Assembly: GCA_002308935.1 (NCBI GenBank)
Contig: DBWN01000187.1
Location: forward strand, 6,098 to 18,300
DNA from: Bacteroidales bacterium UBA1237
GTDB lineage: Bacteria; Bacteroidota; Bacteroidia; Bacteroidales; UBA932
DNA: 12,203 nucleotides
Reading direction: 5' to 3'
Part shown: one piece after another, positions 5,624 through 12,203 of the stretch
Position numbering within the stretch: the first letter of the stretch is position 1
Layout: every line of letters starts with the position of its first letter
Notes under the pieces: generated by a model
The model's database searches: none
What the model was told of the DNA's origin: nothing
What the model saw: the letters and a program-made list of their open reading frames with translations, nothing else
Position numbers and translations under genes: made by a program

Positions 5624-8602
5624 ATGAGATTTCACAAGATGGCGGTTCCACTACTGGCCGCAACTCTGATATCGATTTCGGGAGGCCCGCTTCTCAGGGC
5701 CCAGGATTCCCGCCGCGAACAGTTCCGACATGCTCTTTCGATGTACGAGAGGGGACTGTATTCTGACGCGAGGGCTCTGTTCAGCGCGATGGCTCCCGAT
5801 GCCCAGTCCGAAGGTTATGAGGTGCTCTGCGCCGCGACATTGAGGACAGAGGGGTACGAGACCATGATATCGAATTATCTTGACAAGTATCCTTATTCAG
5901 GACTGGCCCCCCTCATCCATTACCGCTACGGGCTGAATCTTTTCGATGATGAGGAGTACCGGAAGGCCGGAGAAGAGTTCTCCAGCTTCACGGTTAAAGA
6001 CCTCCCGAAGGACTACGCTACGGAGTACACCTTCAAGTCAGCGTACAGCGATTTCGGGACGGGCGATTATGACGGCGCTCTCCACGGGTTCTCGAAGGTG
6101 ATGTCAATGCCCAGGAATGATTTCACGGCCCCGTCCCAGTACGCCACCGGTTACATCTGGTACGAGAGGGAGGATTTCAAGGAGGCTCTCGAGTGGTTCA
6201 ACCAGTCGGTCAAGGACCCCCGCTTCGAAGAGATGTCCAACTACTACATCATGGAGTGCCACTTCATGATGAAGGACTACAACTATGTGACCGCTCATGG
6301 CGCTGACATGTACGGCAGAGTCCCTGAGGAGCGCAAACCCCATCTTGCGAGACTCATTTCAGAAGCATACCTTGTCAAGGGCGACGCCGCCACGGCAAGG
6401 GAATACTACGACGAGATCCGTGACACTCCAGGAAAGGAGAGAGGAGACTACTTCTATGCCGGTTCCCTCCTTTATGCGACGAAGGATTATCAGGGTGCCA
6501 TCGACAATTACACCAAGATGACCCACAGGACGGATTCCATCGGTCAGGTGGCTAACTACAATCTGGGTTACAGCTACATCCAGACCAAGAACAAGGTCGC
6601 GGCTCTTTCCGCATTCAAGGACGCGGCGCAGGCCAAGTACGATCCCACCATGCAGGAGGACGCGTTCTTCAACTGGGCCAAGCTCGCCTTCGACATCAAT
6701 ACCGACAGCTCAGTCTTCGATGAATACATAAAGAAGTATTCCGACAAGGTGAAAGGCCAGCAGATCTACGCTTACCAGGCTGTGGCAGCCCTCTACAACC
6801 ATGACTATGAGGCTGCGGTCGCTGCATATGACAACATCGATGAGCTGGACCAGAACATGGTAGGCAACTACATGAGGGCCAATTACCTGAGAGCGAACCA
6901 GCTGATCCGTAACTCTTCTTACCGCAGCGCTGTCCCTTGCCTGAAGGCGGCAGCCTACTATTCTGACAAGCACAGTTCTTTCAACCAGCTCGCACGTTAC
7001 TGGCTCGCGGAGGCATACTACAGGGACGACCAGTTCGCCCAGGCGAGGTCCCTTTTCAATGAACTGCACAACCTCTCCGCCCTTGAAGGGAAACCGGAAG
7101 GCAAGCTCATCCCTTACAACATCGCTTACTGCTACTTCAAGGAAGGCAATTACGACATGGCTTCCAAGTGGTTCTCCGAATACATCGCCGATTCAAGGGC
7201 GACCAACCGGAAGGACGCGATGACCAGGAACGGGGACAGCCACTTCATCAGGAAAGATTACAAGGGAGCGATTTCGGCTTACGGAGATGTGATCTCCGCT
7301 TATCCCGCCCTTGATGACATGTACCCTTATTACCAGAGCGGTATAGCATACGGGCTCTCGAACAATCTTCCTAAGAAGATCGAGATCCTCTCCAATGTGG
7401 AGAAAGCCAGGAACACGGTTCCTTTCTATTCTGAGACACTCTTCGAACTGGCGCGTGCTTATGCCGACTCCAAGAACGAGGACAAGGCTATGCAGAGCTA
7501 CCGAAAGCTCAACAGCGAGACCAAGGACAGCACCTTCATGGCCAGGGCACTGATCGGAATGGGAATGATTTCAAGGAACAGGGCAAGGTATGATGAGGCT
7601 CTCGGCTACTACAAGAAGGTGGTCGAGCAGATGCCTTCTTCGGCTTATGCTGAAGACGCGCTTCTCGCCATTGAGTCTATCTACCAGACCCGTCAGGAAC
7701 CTGAAAAGTATCTCGCTTATGTCGAGACACTTGACCCCAAGAAAATCAAGATCGAGGGCAATCCCGAGGATATGCTCTTCAATGCCGCCGAGCAGATCTT
7801 CCTTGCCGGCAATTATCAGAAGGCGATAGTCTCTCTGGAATCCTACATAGACAAGTACCCCCAGGGACGTTTCGTCCGCAGCGCCGACTTCTATCTGGCT
7901 GAAAGCCTGAGGATGGAAGGGAAGATCGACCAGGCCTGCGATTATTACAAGATGGTGATGGAGTCCGGAGACGCCTCGTTCGCTGAAATTTCCGCCCTCA
8001 ATTTCGCCAACCTCTCTTACGGCCTCGAGAAATGGAACGACGCTTATGAAGGATACGACATGCTCCTTTCCATCGCCAGGATGGACGCCAACAAGCGTAC
8101 CGCCAAGGCCGGCCTCATGAGGTCCGCCTTCGGAGGAAAGAGAAACGCTGAGGCGATTTCGTGGGCTGATGAAGTGCTGATCGACGCCCAGAGCAGCCAG
8201 GATCTCAAGAGGGAGGCTGACTTCATCAAGGCGAAGTCCTATCTGGCGAGCTCCGACCGTGACAACGCGTTCTCTCTGTTCCGTAAGCTGTCCAAGCAGC
8301 CCAAGACCGCTGAAGGCGCCGAGTCGGCTTATCTTCTCATCCAGGACAGCTACGACCAGGGTGACTTCAAGAGCGTAGAGGACCAGGTGTTCGCTTTCGC
8401 CGATGCCGGATCTTCACAGACCTACTGGCTCGCCAAAGCTTTCATCCTTCTCGGTGACTCATATGTCGACAGGGATGACCTTGAGCAGGCGAGGGCGACC
8501 TTCGAGAGCGTCCGTGACGGATACAAGCCTACGGGCGATTCCGATGACGTGCTTGACAGCGTCAGGATGAGGCTGGAGAAACTCTCCCAACTTGAGAACT
8601 AG
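5624..8602 (+). CDS. Large exported tetratricopeptide-repeat protein
   Basis: A 992-aa protein made almost entirely of TPR helices. I chose the ATG at 5624 because it opens a good signal peptide: MRFHK, then the hydrophobic MAVPLLAATLISISGGPLL, then a cut after LRA just before QDSRREQF. The frame is open back to an ATG at 5546, but those codons cover the predicted promoter. TPR-like units run through the whole mature chain, for example AREYYDEIRDTP, NLGYSYIQTKNK and IAYCYFKEGNYDMASKWF. A unit near 7836-7920 (SYIDKYPQGRFVRSADFYL) resembles the TPRs of periplasmic envelope proteins such as YbgF and BamD. There is no lipobox and no enzymatic motif. Being exported and followed 27 bases later by an outer-membrane barrel gene, it most likely works in the periplasm as a scaffold or partner of that barrel. 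The partnership is inference and the function is unknown. Confidence 0.9.
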   Translation: MRFHKMAVPLLAATLISISGGPLLRAQDSRREQFRHALSMYERGLYSDARALFSAMAPDAQSEGYEVLCAATLRTEGYETMISNYLDKYPYSGLAPLIHYRYGLNLFDDEEYRKAGEEFSSFTVKDLPKDYATEYTFKSAYSDFGTGDYDGALHGFSKVMSMPRNDFTAPSQYATGYIWYEREDFKEALEWFNQSVKDPRFEEMSNYYIMECHFMMKDYNYVTAHGADMYGRVPEERKPHLARLISEAYLVKGDAATAREYYDEIRDTPGKERGDYFYAGSLLYATKDYQGAIDNYTKMTHRTDSIGQVANYNLGYSYIQTKNKVAALSAFKDAAQAKYDPTMQEDAFFNWAKLAFDINTDSSVFDEYIKKYSDKVKGQQIYAYQAVAALYNHDYEAAVAAYDNIDELDQNMVGNYMRANYLRANQLIRNSSYRSAVPCLKAAAYYSDKHSSFNQLARYWLAEAYYRDDQFAQARSLFNELHNLSALEGKPEGKLIPYNIAYCYFKEGNYDMASKWFSEYIADSRATNRKDAMTRNGDSHFIRKDYKGAISAYGDVISAYPALDDMYPYYQSGIAYGLSNNLPKKIEILSNVEKARNTVPFYSETLFELARAYADSKNEDKAMQSYRKLNSETKDSTFMARALIGMGMISRNRARYDEALGYYKKVVEQMPSSAYAEDALLAIESIYQTRQEPEKYLAYVETLDPKKIKIEGNPEDMLFNAAEQIFLAGNYQKAIVSLESYIDKYPQGRFVRSADFYLAESLRMEGKIDQACDYYKMVMESGDASFAEISALNFANLSYGLEKWNDAYEGYDMLLSIARMDANKRTAKAGLMRSAFGGKRNAEAISWADEVLIDAQSSQDLKREADFIKAKSYLASSDRDNAFSLFRKLSKQPKTAEGAESAYLLIQDSYDQGDFKSVEDQVFAFADAGSSQTYWLAKAFILLGDSYVDRDDLEQARATFESVRDGYKPTGDSDDVLDSVRMRLEKLSQLEN

Positions 8603-8629
8603 TCCGTAACCGCAAAGAAATTCAAAGCG

Positions 8630-10315
8630 ATGAAGATTATTAAGACAATTCTTCCCCTTGCGGGACTTTGCATATTCGCAACCCTCTCCGCCCAGAATCT
8701 CAACCCTACCGTTGAGGTGACCAATGAATATGAGGGCAAGCTCCTTGAGGTACACAAACCCCTCCAGGAGATGGCGGTTCCGGATTCCCTGATGAGGTTC
8801 GATCTGGATTTCGATTACTCTGTTTTCGAACCCAAGTACGCAGGTGCGGCTGATTTCGCACCGTACCTCATGGAAATGAGGCCTATAAGGGAAGTCTACA
8901 CCGGTCAGAAACTTTTCGTCAAAGCTGGTGCGGGCCTAGCTCTGAACACGAGGGCCAACGTGGTCTTCAGCCCTGAAATCAAGGGTCCCTTCTTCGTGAA
9001 CGTCTACGGTGACCACAAGGGCTTCTTCGGGAAATACCGCTACATAGACCAGTATACCCTCAAGAAGACGGATTCCGATCCCAAGACATATTCCGGTTAT
9101 GACATGGCCAACGACGCCGGCGTCACCGGAGGGTACGATTGGGCTACCGGTGGAGTGAAGTTCGACATCCGGTATGAAGGAATCCATACCAAGTCCTTCT
9201 TGACGAAAACCGGCATGAACCTTTTCGGAGGTACTCTCTCCTTGGCTTCAAACAGGGACTACGATCGCCAGTTCATCTATGACGCTGGAGTGGACGTGAA
9301 GTTCGGTAAGGACGCCTACAGCGCTACATCCGAGAGCCTCGGTCTTCTGGACGTGCTGTTCAAAGGCACTTTCGGACCTCAGCTGAGCTATCATAACAGC
9401 ATCCTTGCCGATGTGAGCTTCAAGTACAACCTCTACAACGGAATCTTCGACGCCACCGTAGGTGAAGTGTCAGTCACTCCGAAGTACCTGTTCAACAGCA
9501 ACGCTTTCTCCGCTTCGCTGGGAGTGAGGATCGGTTATGTCTTCAACACCGGAGAACCTTACATGGGATTCCAGATAGGGAAGGCCAACAGCCAGATTTT
9601 CTATCCTGATGTGAAGATCGCTTATCATGCCATACCCGAGAAGCTGAACCTCTTCGCCAGCGTCACCGGCGGTGATATCATAAACTCCTACACGGACATA
9701 AAGAAGGATTACCACTTCTTCAACGCCTGGATGGGCATGGGCCAGTCCCCGCTGCTTGACAATACAAGGATCCCCTTGAGGGTCGAGGCCGGTCTTGAAG
9801 GCAACGCCAGCTCCAAGTTCCGTTACCGCCTTTCCGGCGGATACACGAGGGTCAGGAACGGCCTTCTCGACGCAATGTCGATAGGGGAGAGCGGAGTCAC
9901 CTACCAGAAGTACAACATGGCTTTCGCTGACTTCAGGATGGCCTATGACGGGAAACCTTTCCTTGTGGACGGAGGACTCAGCCTCAAGGCTACTGACATC
10001 TACAAGAAGGAGAGGACCGCTTTCGAACCCGCGAAGTTCAGCGGCAACATCCGCTTCCGCTACAATTACCGTGACAGGATTATCGGAGGCCTGACTCTCG
10101 AAGGCGCTTCATCAAGAAGGGGGCACGACATGGGCGGAGCTGAACTCAAGATCCCCGGTTTCGTGGATCTGGGACTTCTCGGCGAATACGCGTTCACCAG
10201 GAAGATATCCTTCTGGGCCCAGGCGGGCAATCTGCTCAACATGGCGATCCAACGTCACCCTATGTACACAGAGCCGGGAATCAGCGTTGTCGGAGGAGTC
10301 ATCCTCAATCTCTAG
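8630..10315 (+). CDS. Outer-membrane beta-barrel protein (TonB-dependent-receptor-like, no plug)
   Basis: A 561-aa predicted outer-membrane protein. The signal peptide MKIIKTILPLAGLCIFATLSA is probably cut before QNLNP. A periplasmic N-terminal segment follows, with a block (VEVTNEYEGKLLEVHKP, then MAVPDSLMRFDLDFDYSVF) that I associate with Bacteroidota proteins often labelled TonB-dependent receptor. From about residue 90 to the end the sequence alternates polar and aromatic/aliphatic residues in strands rich in Gly, Tyr and Phe, such as KLFVKAGAGLALNTRANVVF and FRYRLSGGYTRVRNG. It ends in a strand-like VVGGVILNL. I find no TonB plug domain, no TonB box and no carboxypeptidase-like N-terminal domain. 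It is also short for a true TonB receptor, so that name would probably mislead. It forms an operon with the TPR gene and ends at a strong terminator before gyrB. Its substrate or role is unknown. Confidence 0.85.
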   Translation: MKIIKTILPLAGLCIFATLSAQNLNPTVEVTNEYEGKLLEVHKPLQEMAVPDSLMRFDLDFDYSVFEPKYAGAADFAPYLMEMRPIREVYTGQKLFVKAGAGLALNTRANVVFSPEIKGPFFVNVYGDHKGFFGKYRYIDQYTLKKTDSDPKTYSGYDMANDAGVTGGYDWATGGVKFDIRYEGIHTKSFLTKTGMNLFGGTLSLASNRDYDRQFIYDAGVDVKFGKDAYSATSESLGLLDVLFKGTFGPQLSYHNSILADVSFKYNLYNGIFDATVGEVSVTPKYLFNSNAFSASLGVRIGYVFNTGEPYMGFQIGKANSQIFYPDVKIAYHAIPEKLNLFASVTGGDIINSYTDIKKDYHFFNAWMGMGQSPLLDNTRIPLRVEAGLEGNASSKFRYRLSGGYTRVRNGLLDAMSIGESGVTYQKYNMAFADFRMAYDGKPFLVDGGLSLKATDIYKKERTAFEPAKFSGNIRFRYNYRDRIIGGLTLEGASSRRGHDMGGAELKIPGFVDLGLLGEYAFTRKISFWAQAGNLLNMAIQRHPMYTEPGISVVGGVILNL

Positions 10316-10340
10316 AGCGCTGTTCCTTTCCGGAAATCGA

Positions 10341-10369
10341 GGCCGTTCCTTCACTTGGGACGGCCTTTT
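10341..10369 (+). terminator. Intrinsic terminator of the TPR/beta-barrel operon
   Basis: GGCCGTTCC (10341-10349) pairs with GGGACGGCC (10357-10365) in a 9-bp stem with one G-T pair and a 7-base loop, followed directly by four T. It lies 26 bases after the beta-barrel stop codon and separates this operon from gyrB. Confidence 0.88.
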
Positions 10370-10425
10370 CCGTACCTGCTCCATCCGTGGCTGAAAAAGT
10401 CTTCCGGAATTCCTACGGGAAGCCT

Positions 10426-10442
10426 TTCAGACCTTGTCTGAA
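10426..10442 (+). promoter_or_regulatory. Operator-like palindrome over the gyrB -33 element
   Basis: TTCAGAC-CTT-GTCTGAA is a perfect 7-bp inverted repeat with a 3-base spacer. It covers the TTG used as the -33 element. Its position suggests a binding site for a regulator of gyrB. The palindrome is seen directly, while its role is inference. A short mRNA hairpin is less likely, because it lies upstream of the predicted transcription start. Confidence 0.45.
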
Positions 10443-10464
10443 CCGTTATTTTTACGTATATTTG
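10434..10464 (+). promoter_or_regulatory. gyrB promoter, Bacteroidota type
   Basis: TTG (10434-10436), a 20-base spacer and TATATTTG (10457-10464) match the Bacteroidota sigma-ABfr consensus in both boxes and in spacing. This is the best promoter in the window. Transcription should start near 10471, giving a gyrB leader of roughly 138 nt. Confidence 0.8.
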
Positions 10465-10472
10465 CATGTTTT

Positions 10473-10580
10473 ATGGGCACCATGCCGTCCGGCCTTTCCA
10501 AGGGCTCCGGCGCACCGCCGGAAAACAGCCGCAGAAATGCTTTTCTGAGGGTTTACGGGACGGGTTTTGGTGCGGATTGA
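10473..10580 (+). CDS. Possible 35-codon leader ORF upstream of gyrB
   Basis: An ATG lies within about 2 bases of the predicted gyrB transcription start and opens a 35-codon frame ending in TGA, 28 bases before the gyrB ATG. The predicted peptide is Gly-, Ser- and Arg-rich with no recognisable family. It begins MGTMPSGLSKGSG and ends VYGTGFGAD. The leader is more GC-rich than the AT-rich promoter and start flanks, and contains a 7-bp hairpin at 10506-10522 (TCCGGCG with CGCCGGA, triloop CAC). It could be a regulatory upstream ORF or simply a chance frame in a structured leader. I cannot tell which from one sequence. Confidence 0.25.
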   Translation: MGTMPSGLSKGSGAPPENSRRNAFLRVYGTGFGAD

Positions 10581-10608
10581 AGACGAATAAAGATTTTAGA
10601 AAACATAG

Positions 10609-12203
10609 ATGGACAACGAACAGATGAAAGCAGCGGAAGCGCAGTATTCCGCAAGTAGTATCCAGGTCCTTGAGGGACTCGAGGCGGTCCGTAAGAGACC
10701 TTCCATGTATATCGGAGACGTAGGCGAGAGGGGACTCCATCATCTTGTTTATGAGGTGGTCGACAACTCCATCGATGAGGCTATGGCAGGCTTCTGCTCC
10801 GAAATCGATGTCAAGATCAACGAAGACAATTCAATAACAGTAAAGGACAACGGACGAGGCATCCCTACCGGAATGCATCCCAAGGAGCACCGCTCCGCTC
10901 TCGAGGTCGTTCTGACCGTCCTGCATGCCGGCGGCAAGTTCAACAAGAACAGCTACAAGGTGTCCGGAGGTCTGCACGGAGTCGGCGTATCCTGCGTCAA
11001 CGCCCTTTCCGACCTTCTGGTCGCTGAAATCCACCGTGAGGGCAAGGTCCACGTCCAGAAGTATTCCAAAGGAAAACCCATCACTGAGGTTGAAGTCGTA
11101 GGCGAATGCGACGATACAGGTTCCATAATAACCTTCCATCCCGACGCCACTATCTTCACCCAGACGATAGTGTACAAGTACGAGACTCTGGCGGCACGCC
11201 TTCGTGAGCTCGCGTTCCTGAACAAAGGGATCCGCATCACCCTTACCGACCTCCGTTCACTCGTCGATGAATTCGTGGAGGACGAGAACGGCGAAAAGAA
11301 GCCTACCGGAAAACAGGTGCACCGCAGCGACGTCTTCTATTCGGAGACCGGTCTGAGCGAGTTCATCAAGTACCTCGACGCCGGTGCAAACGAGCTCATT
11401 CCTGAGCCCGTGTGCGTGACTTCCGACAAGGTCATCCCTATTGACATCGCCCTCCAGTACAATGACGGATTCAGCGAGAAGATCTACTCTTACGTAAACA
11501 ACATCAACACGATAGAAGGCGGAACCCATCTCCAGGGATTCAAGATGGGACTTTCCCGTTCCCTGAAGAACTATGCTGAGAAGAACAACCTCCTCGCAAA
11601 AGTGAAGGTGGACCTCGCTCCCGAGGACTTCCGTGAGGGACTCACCGCCGTCATATCCGTCAAGGTCGCTGAGCCTCAGTTCGAGGGACAGACCAAGACC
11701 AAGCTCGGAAACCCTGAGGCCACCTCCGCCGTTTCCCAGGCCACTTCGGCTGCGATGGACCTCTATCTTGAGGAGAACCCCAAGTACGCCAAGATAATCA
11801 TCGAGAAGGTCGTTCTCGCCGCTACAGCCCGTGCTGCCGCAAGAAAGGCTCGTGAGCTGGTCCAGAGGAAGACCGTCATGACAGGTGCCGGCATGCCCGG
11901 AAAACTCGCCGACTGCTCTGAAAGGGATCCCGCAAAGTGCGAACTCTTCCTGGTTGAGGGAGACTCCGCAGGCGGTACCGCAAAGCAGGGACGTGACCGC
12001 CGTATCCAGGCCATCCTTCCTCTGAGGGGTAAGATCCTCAACGTGGAGAAGGCTGCAGGTGACCGTGCGTTCGATTCCGAGGAGATCCGCAACATCTACA
12101 CCGCACTCGGCGTCTCAGTGGCTGTTGAGGACGAGTCCGGCGAGAAGAGGATGGACCTGAGCCGTCTGCGTTATCACAAGGTCATCATCATGACCGATGC
12201 CGA
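10609..12203 (+). CDS. gyrB: DNA gyrase subunit B (3' end outside the window)
   Basis: The ATPase subunit of DNA gyrase, which works with GyrA to introduce negative supercoils. The first 531 codons are present and the window ends two bases into the next codon. The GHKL ATPase domain has Glu49 and Asn53 in YEVVDNSIDEA, Asp80 in VKDNGRGIP, and the lid loop GGLHGVGVS (120-128). The transducer domain has the QTKTKLGN loop. The TOPRIM domain begins with EGDSAGG (450-456), then GRDRRIQAILPLRGKILNVE. The cut falls in the metal-binding MTDADxD motif, after MTDA. GyrB rather than ParE is indicated by the overall match to Bacteroidota GyrB, including SIQVLEGLEAVRKRPSMYIGD at the N-terminus and PLRGKILNVEKA. 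The A-rich sequence before ATG is the usual start context. It has its own promoter and a long leader. Confidence 0.97.
   Translation, partial: MDNEQMKAAEAQYSASSIQVLEGLEAVRKRPSMYIGDVGERGLHHLVYEVVDNSIDEAMAGFCSEIDVKINEDNSITVKDNGRGIPTGMHPKEHRSALEVVLTVLHAGGKFNKNSYKVSGGLHGVGVSCVNALSDLLVAEIHREGKVHVQKYSKGKPITEVEVVGECDDTGSIITFHPDATIFTQTIVYKYETLAARLRELAFLNKGIRITLTDLRSLVDEFVEDENGEKKPTGKQVHRSDVFYSETGLSEFIKYLDAGANELIPEPVCVTSDKVIPIDIALQYNDGFSEKIYSYVNNINTIEGGTHLQGFKMGLSRSLKNYAEKNNLLAKVKVDLAPEDFREGLTAVISVKVAEPQFEGQTKTKLGNPEATSAVSQATSAAMDLYLEENPKYAKIIIEKVVLAATARAAARKARELVQRKTVMTGAGMPGKLADCSERDPAKCELFLVEGDSAGGTAKQGRDRRIQAILPLRGKILNVEKAAGDRAFDSEEIRNIYTALGVSVAVEDESGEKRMDLSRLRYHKVIIMTDA

Noticed and set aside
8630..10315. 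Full TonB-dependent receptor (SusC-like)
   Set aside because: There is no plug domain, no TonB box and no SusD-type partner, and 561 residues is much too short for SusC.
10831..12095. Several long open frames on the - strand inside gyrB
   Set aside because: They are shadows of a conserved, GC-rich gene. Their translations have no domain features, while the + strand frame is unmistakably GyrB.
10609..12203. Topoisomerase IV subunit ParE instead of GyrB
   Set aside because: ParE and GyrB share the ATPase and TOPRIM motifs, but the N-terminal block and the sequence after EGDSAGG match Bacteroidota GyrB better.
1..12203. tRNA genes, CRISPR arrays, insertion sequences, attachment sites, replication origin
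   Set aside because: No cloverleaf, regularly spaced repeats, transposase, terminal inverted repeats or DnaA-box cluster was seen by eye. gyrB alone is not evidence of an origin in this phylum.

Overview
The window looks like core chromosome of a member of the Bacteroidales (phylum Bacteroidota). Four things point this way: promoter boxes of the Bacteroidota type (TAnnTTTG at -7), A-rich translation starts without clear Shine-Dalgarno sequences, typical Bacteroidota protein families (a PG_1098-type THUMP-like methyltransferase, a CBM9-like secreted protein, a large TPR protein paired with an outer-membrane beta-barrel), and a GyrB that reads as a Bacteroidota GyrB. The coding sequence is fairly GC-rich with many C- or G-ending codons, so an uncultured gut or rumen Bacteroidales lineage is more likely than Bacteroides itself. 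That last step is inference.

Layout from left to right. A terminator hairpin (57-96) sits at the left edge, where a + strand gene outside the window would converge on a - strand THUMP-like methyltransferase (95-1384). A 212-base divergent intergenic region holds a -7 box and a 26-base inverted repeat. It leads into a + strand phosphoglucomutase/phosphomannomutase-type enzyme (1597-3258). An intercistronic hairpin separates this from a secreted CBM9-like protein (3336-4103). That gene converges on a - strand pair, endonuclease III (4143-4790) and an FtsE-like ABC ATPase (4794-5516), which lie 3 bases apart. The shared terminator stem includes the nth stop codon.

A short divergent promoter region (5517-5623) with a -7 box on each strand separates ftsE from a two-gene envelope operon. 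This encodes a 992-aa exported TPR-repeat protein (5624-8602) and a 561-aa outer-membrane beta-barrel protein (8630-10315). A strong terminator follows, then a 5' region with a good promoter, a 17-base palindrome overlapping its -33 element, and a 35-codon leader ORF. Finally comes gyrB, cut by the window end inside its TOPRIM domain.

No mobile elements, CRISPR arrays, rRNA or tRNA genes, or signs of recent transfer were seen. Most of the window is housekeeping: RNA modification, sugar-phosphate metabolism, base-excision repair, envelope biogenesis and DNA topology. The least understood part is the TPR/beta-barrel pair, which looks like an envelope module of unknown function. The most interesting non-coding signals are the operator-like palindrome and leader ORF before gyrB, the inverted repeat at the predicted 5' end of the sugar-mutase mRNA, and two terminators that overlap the ends of genes on the opposite strand.
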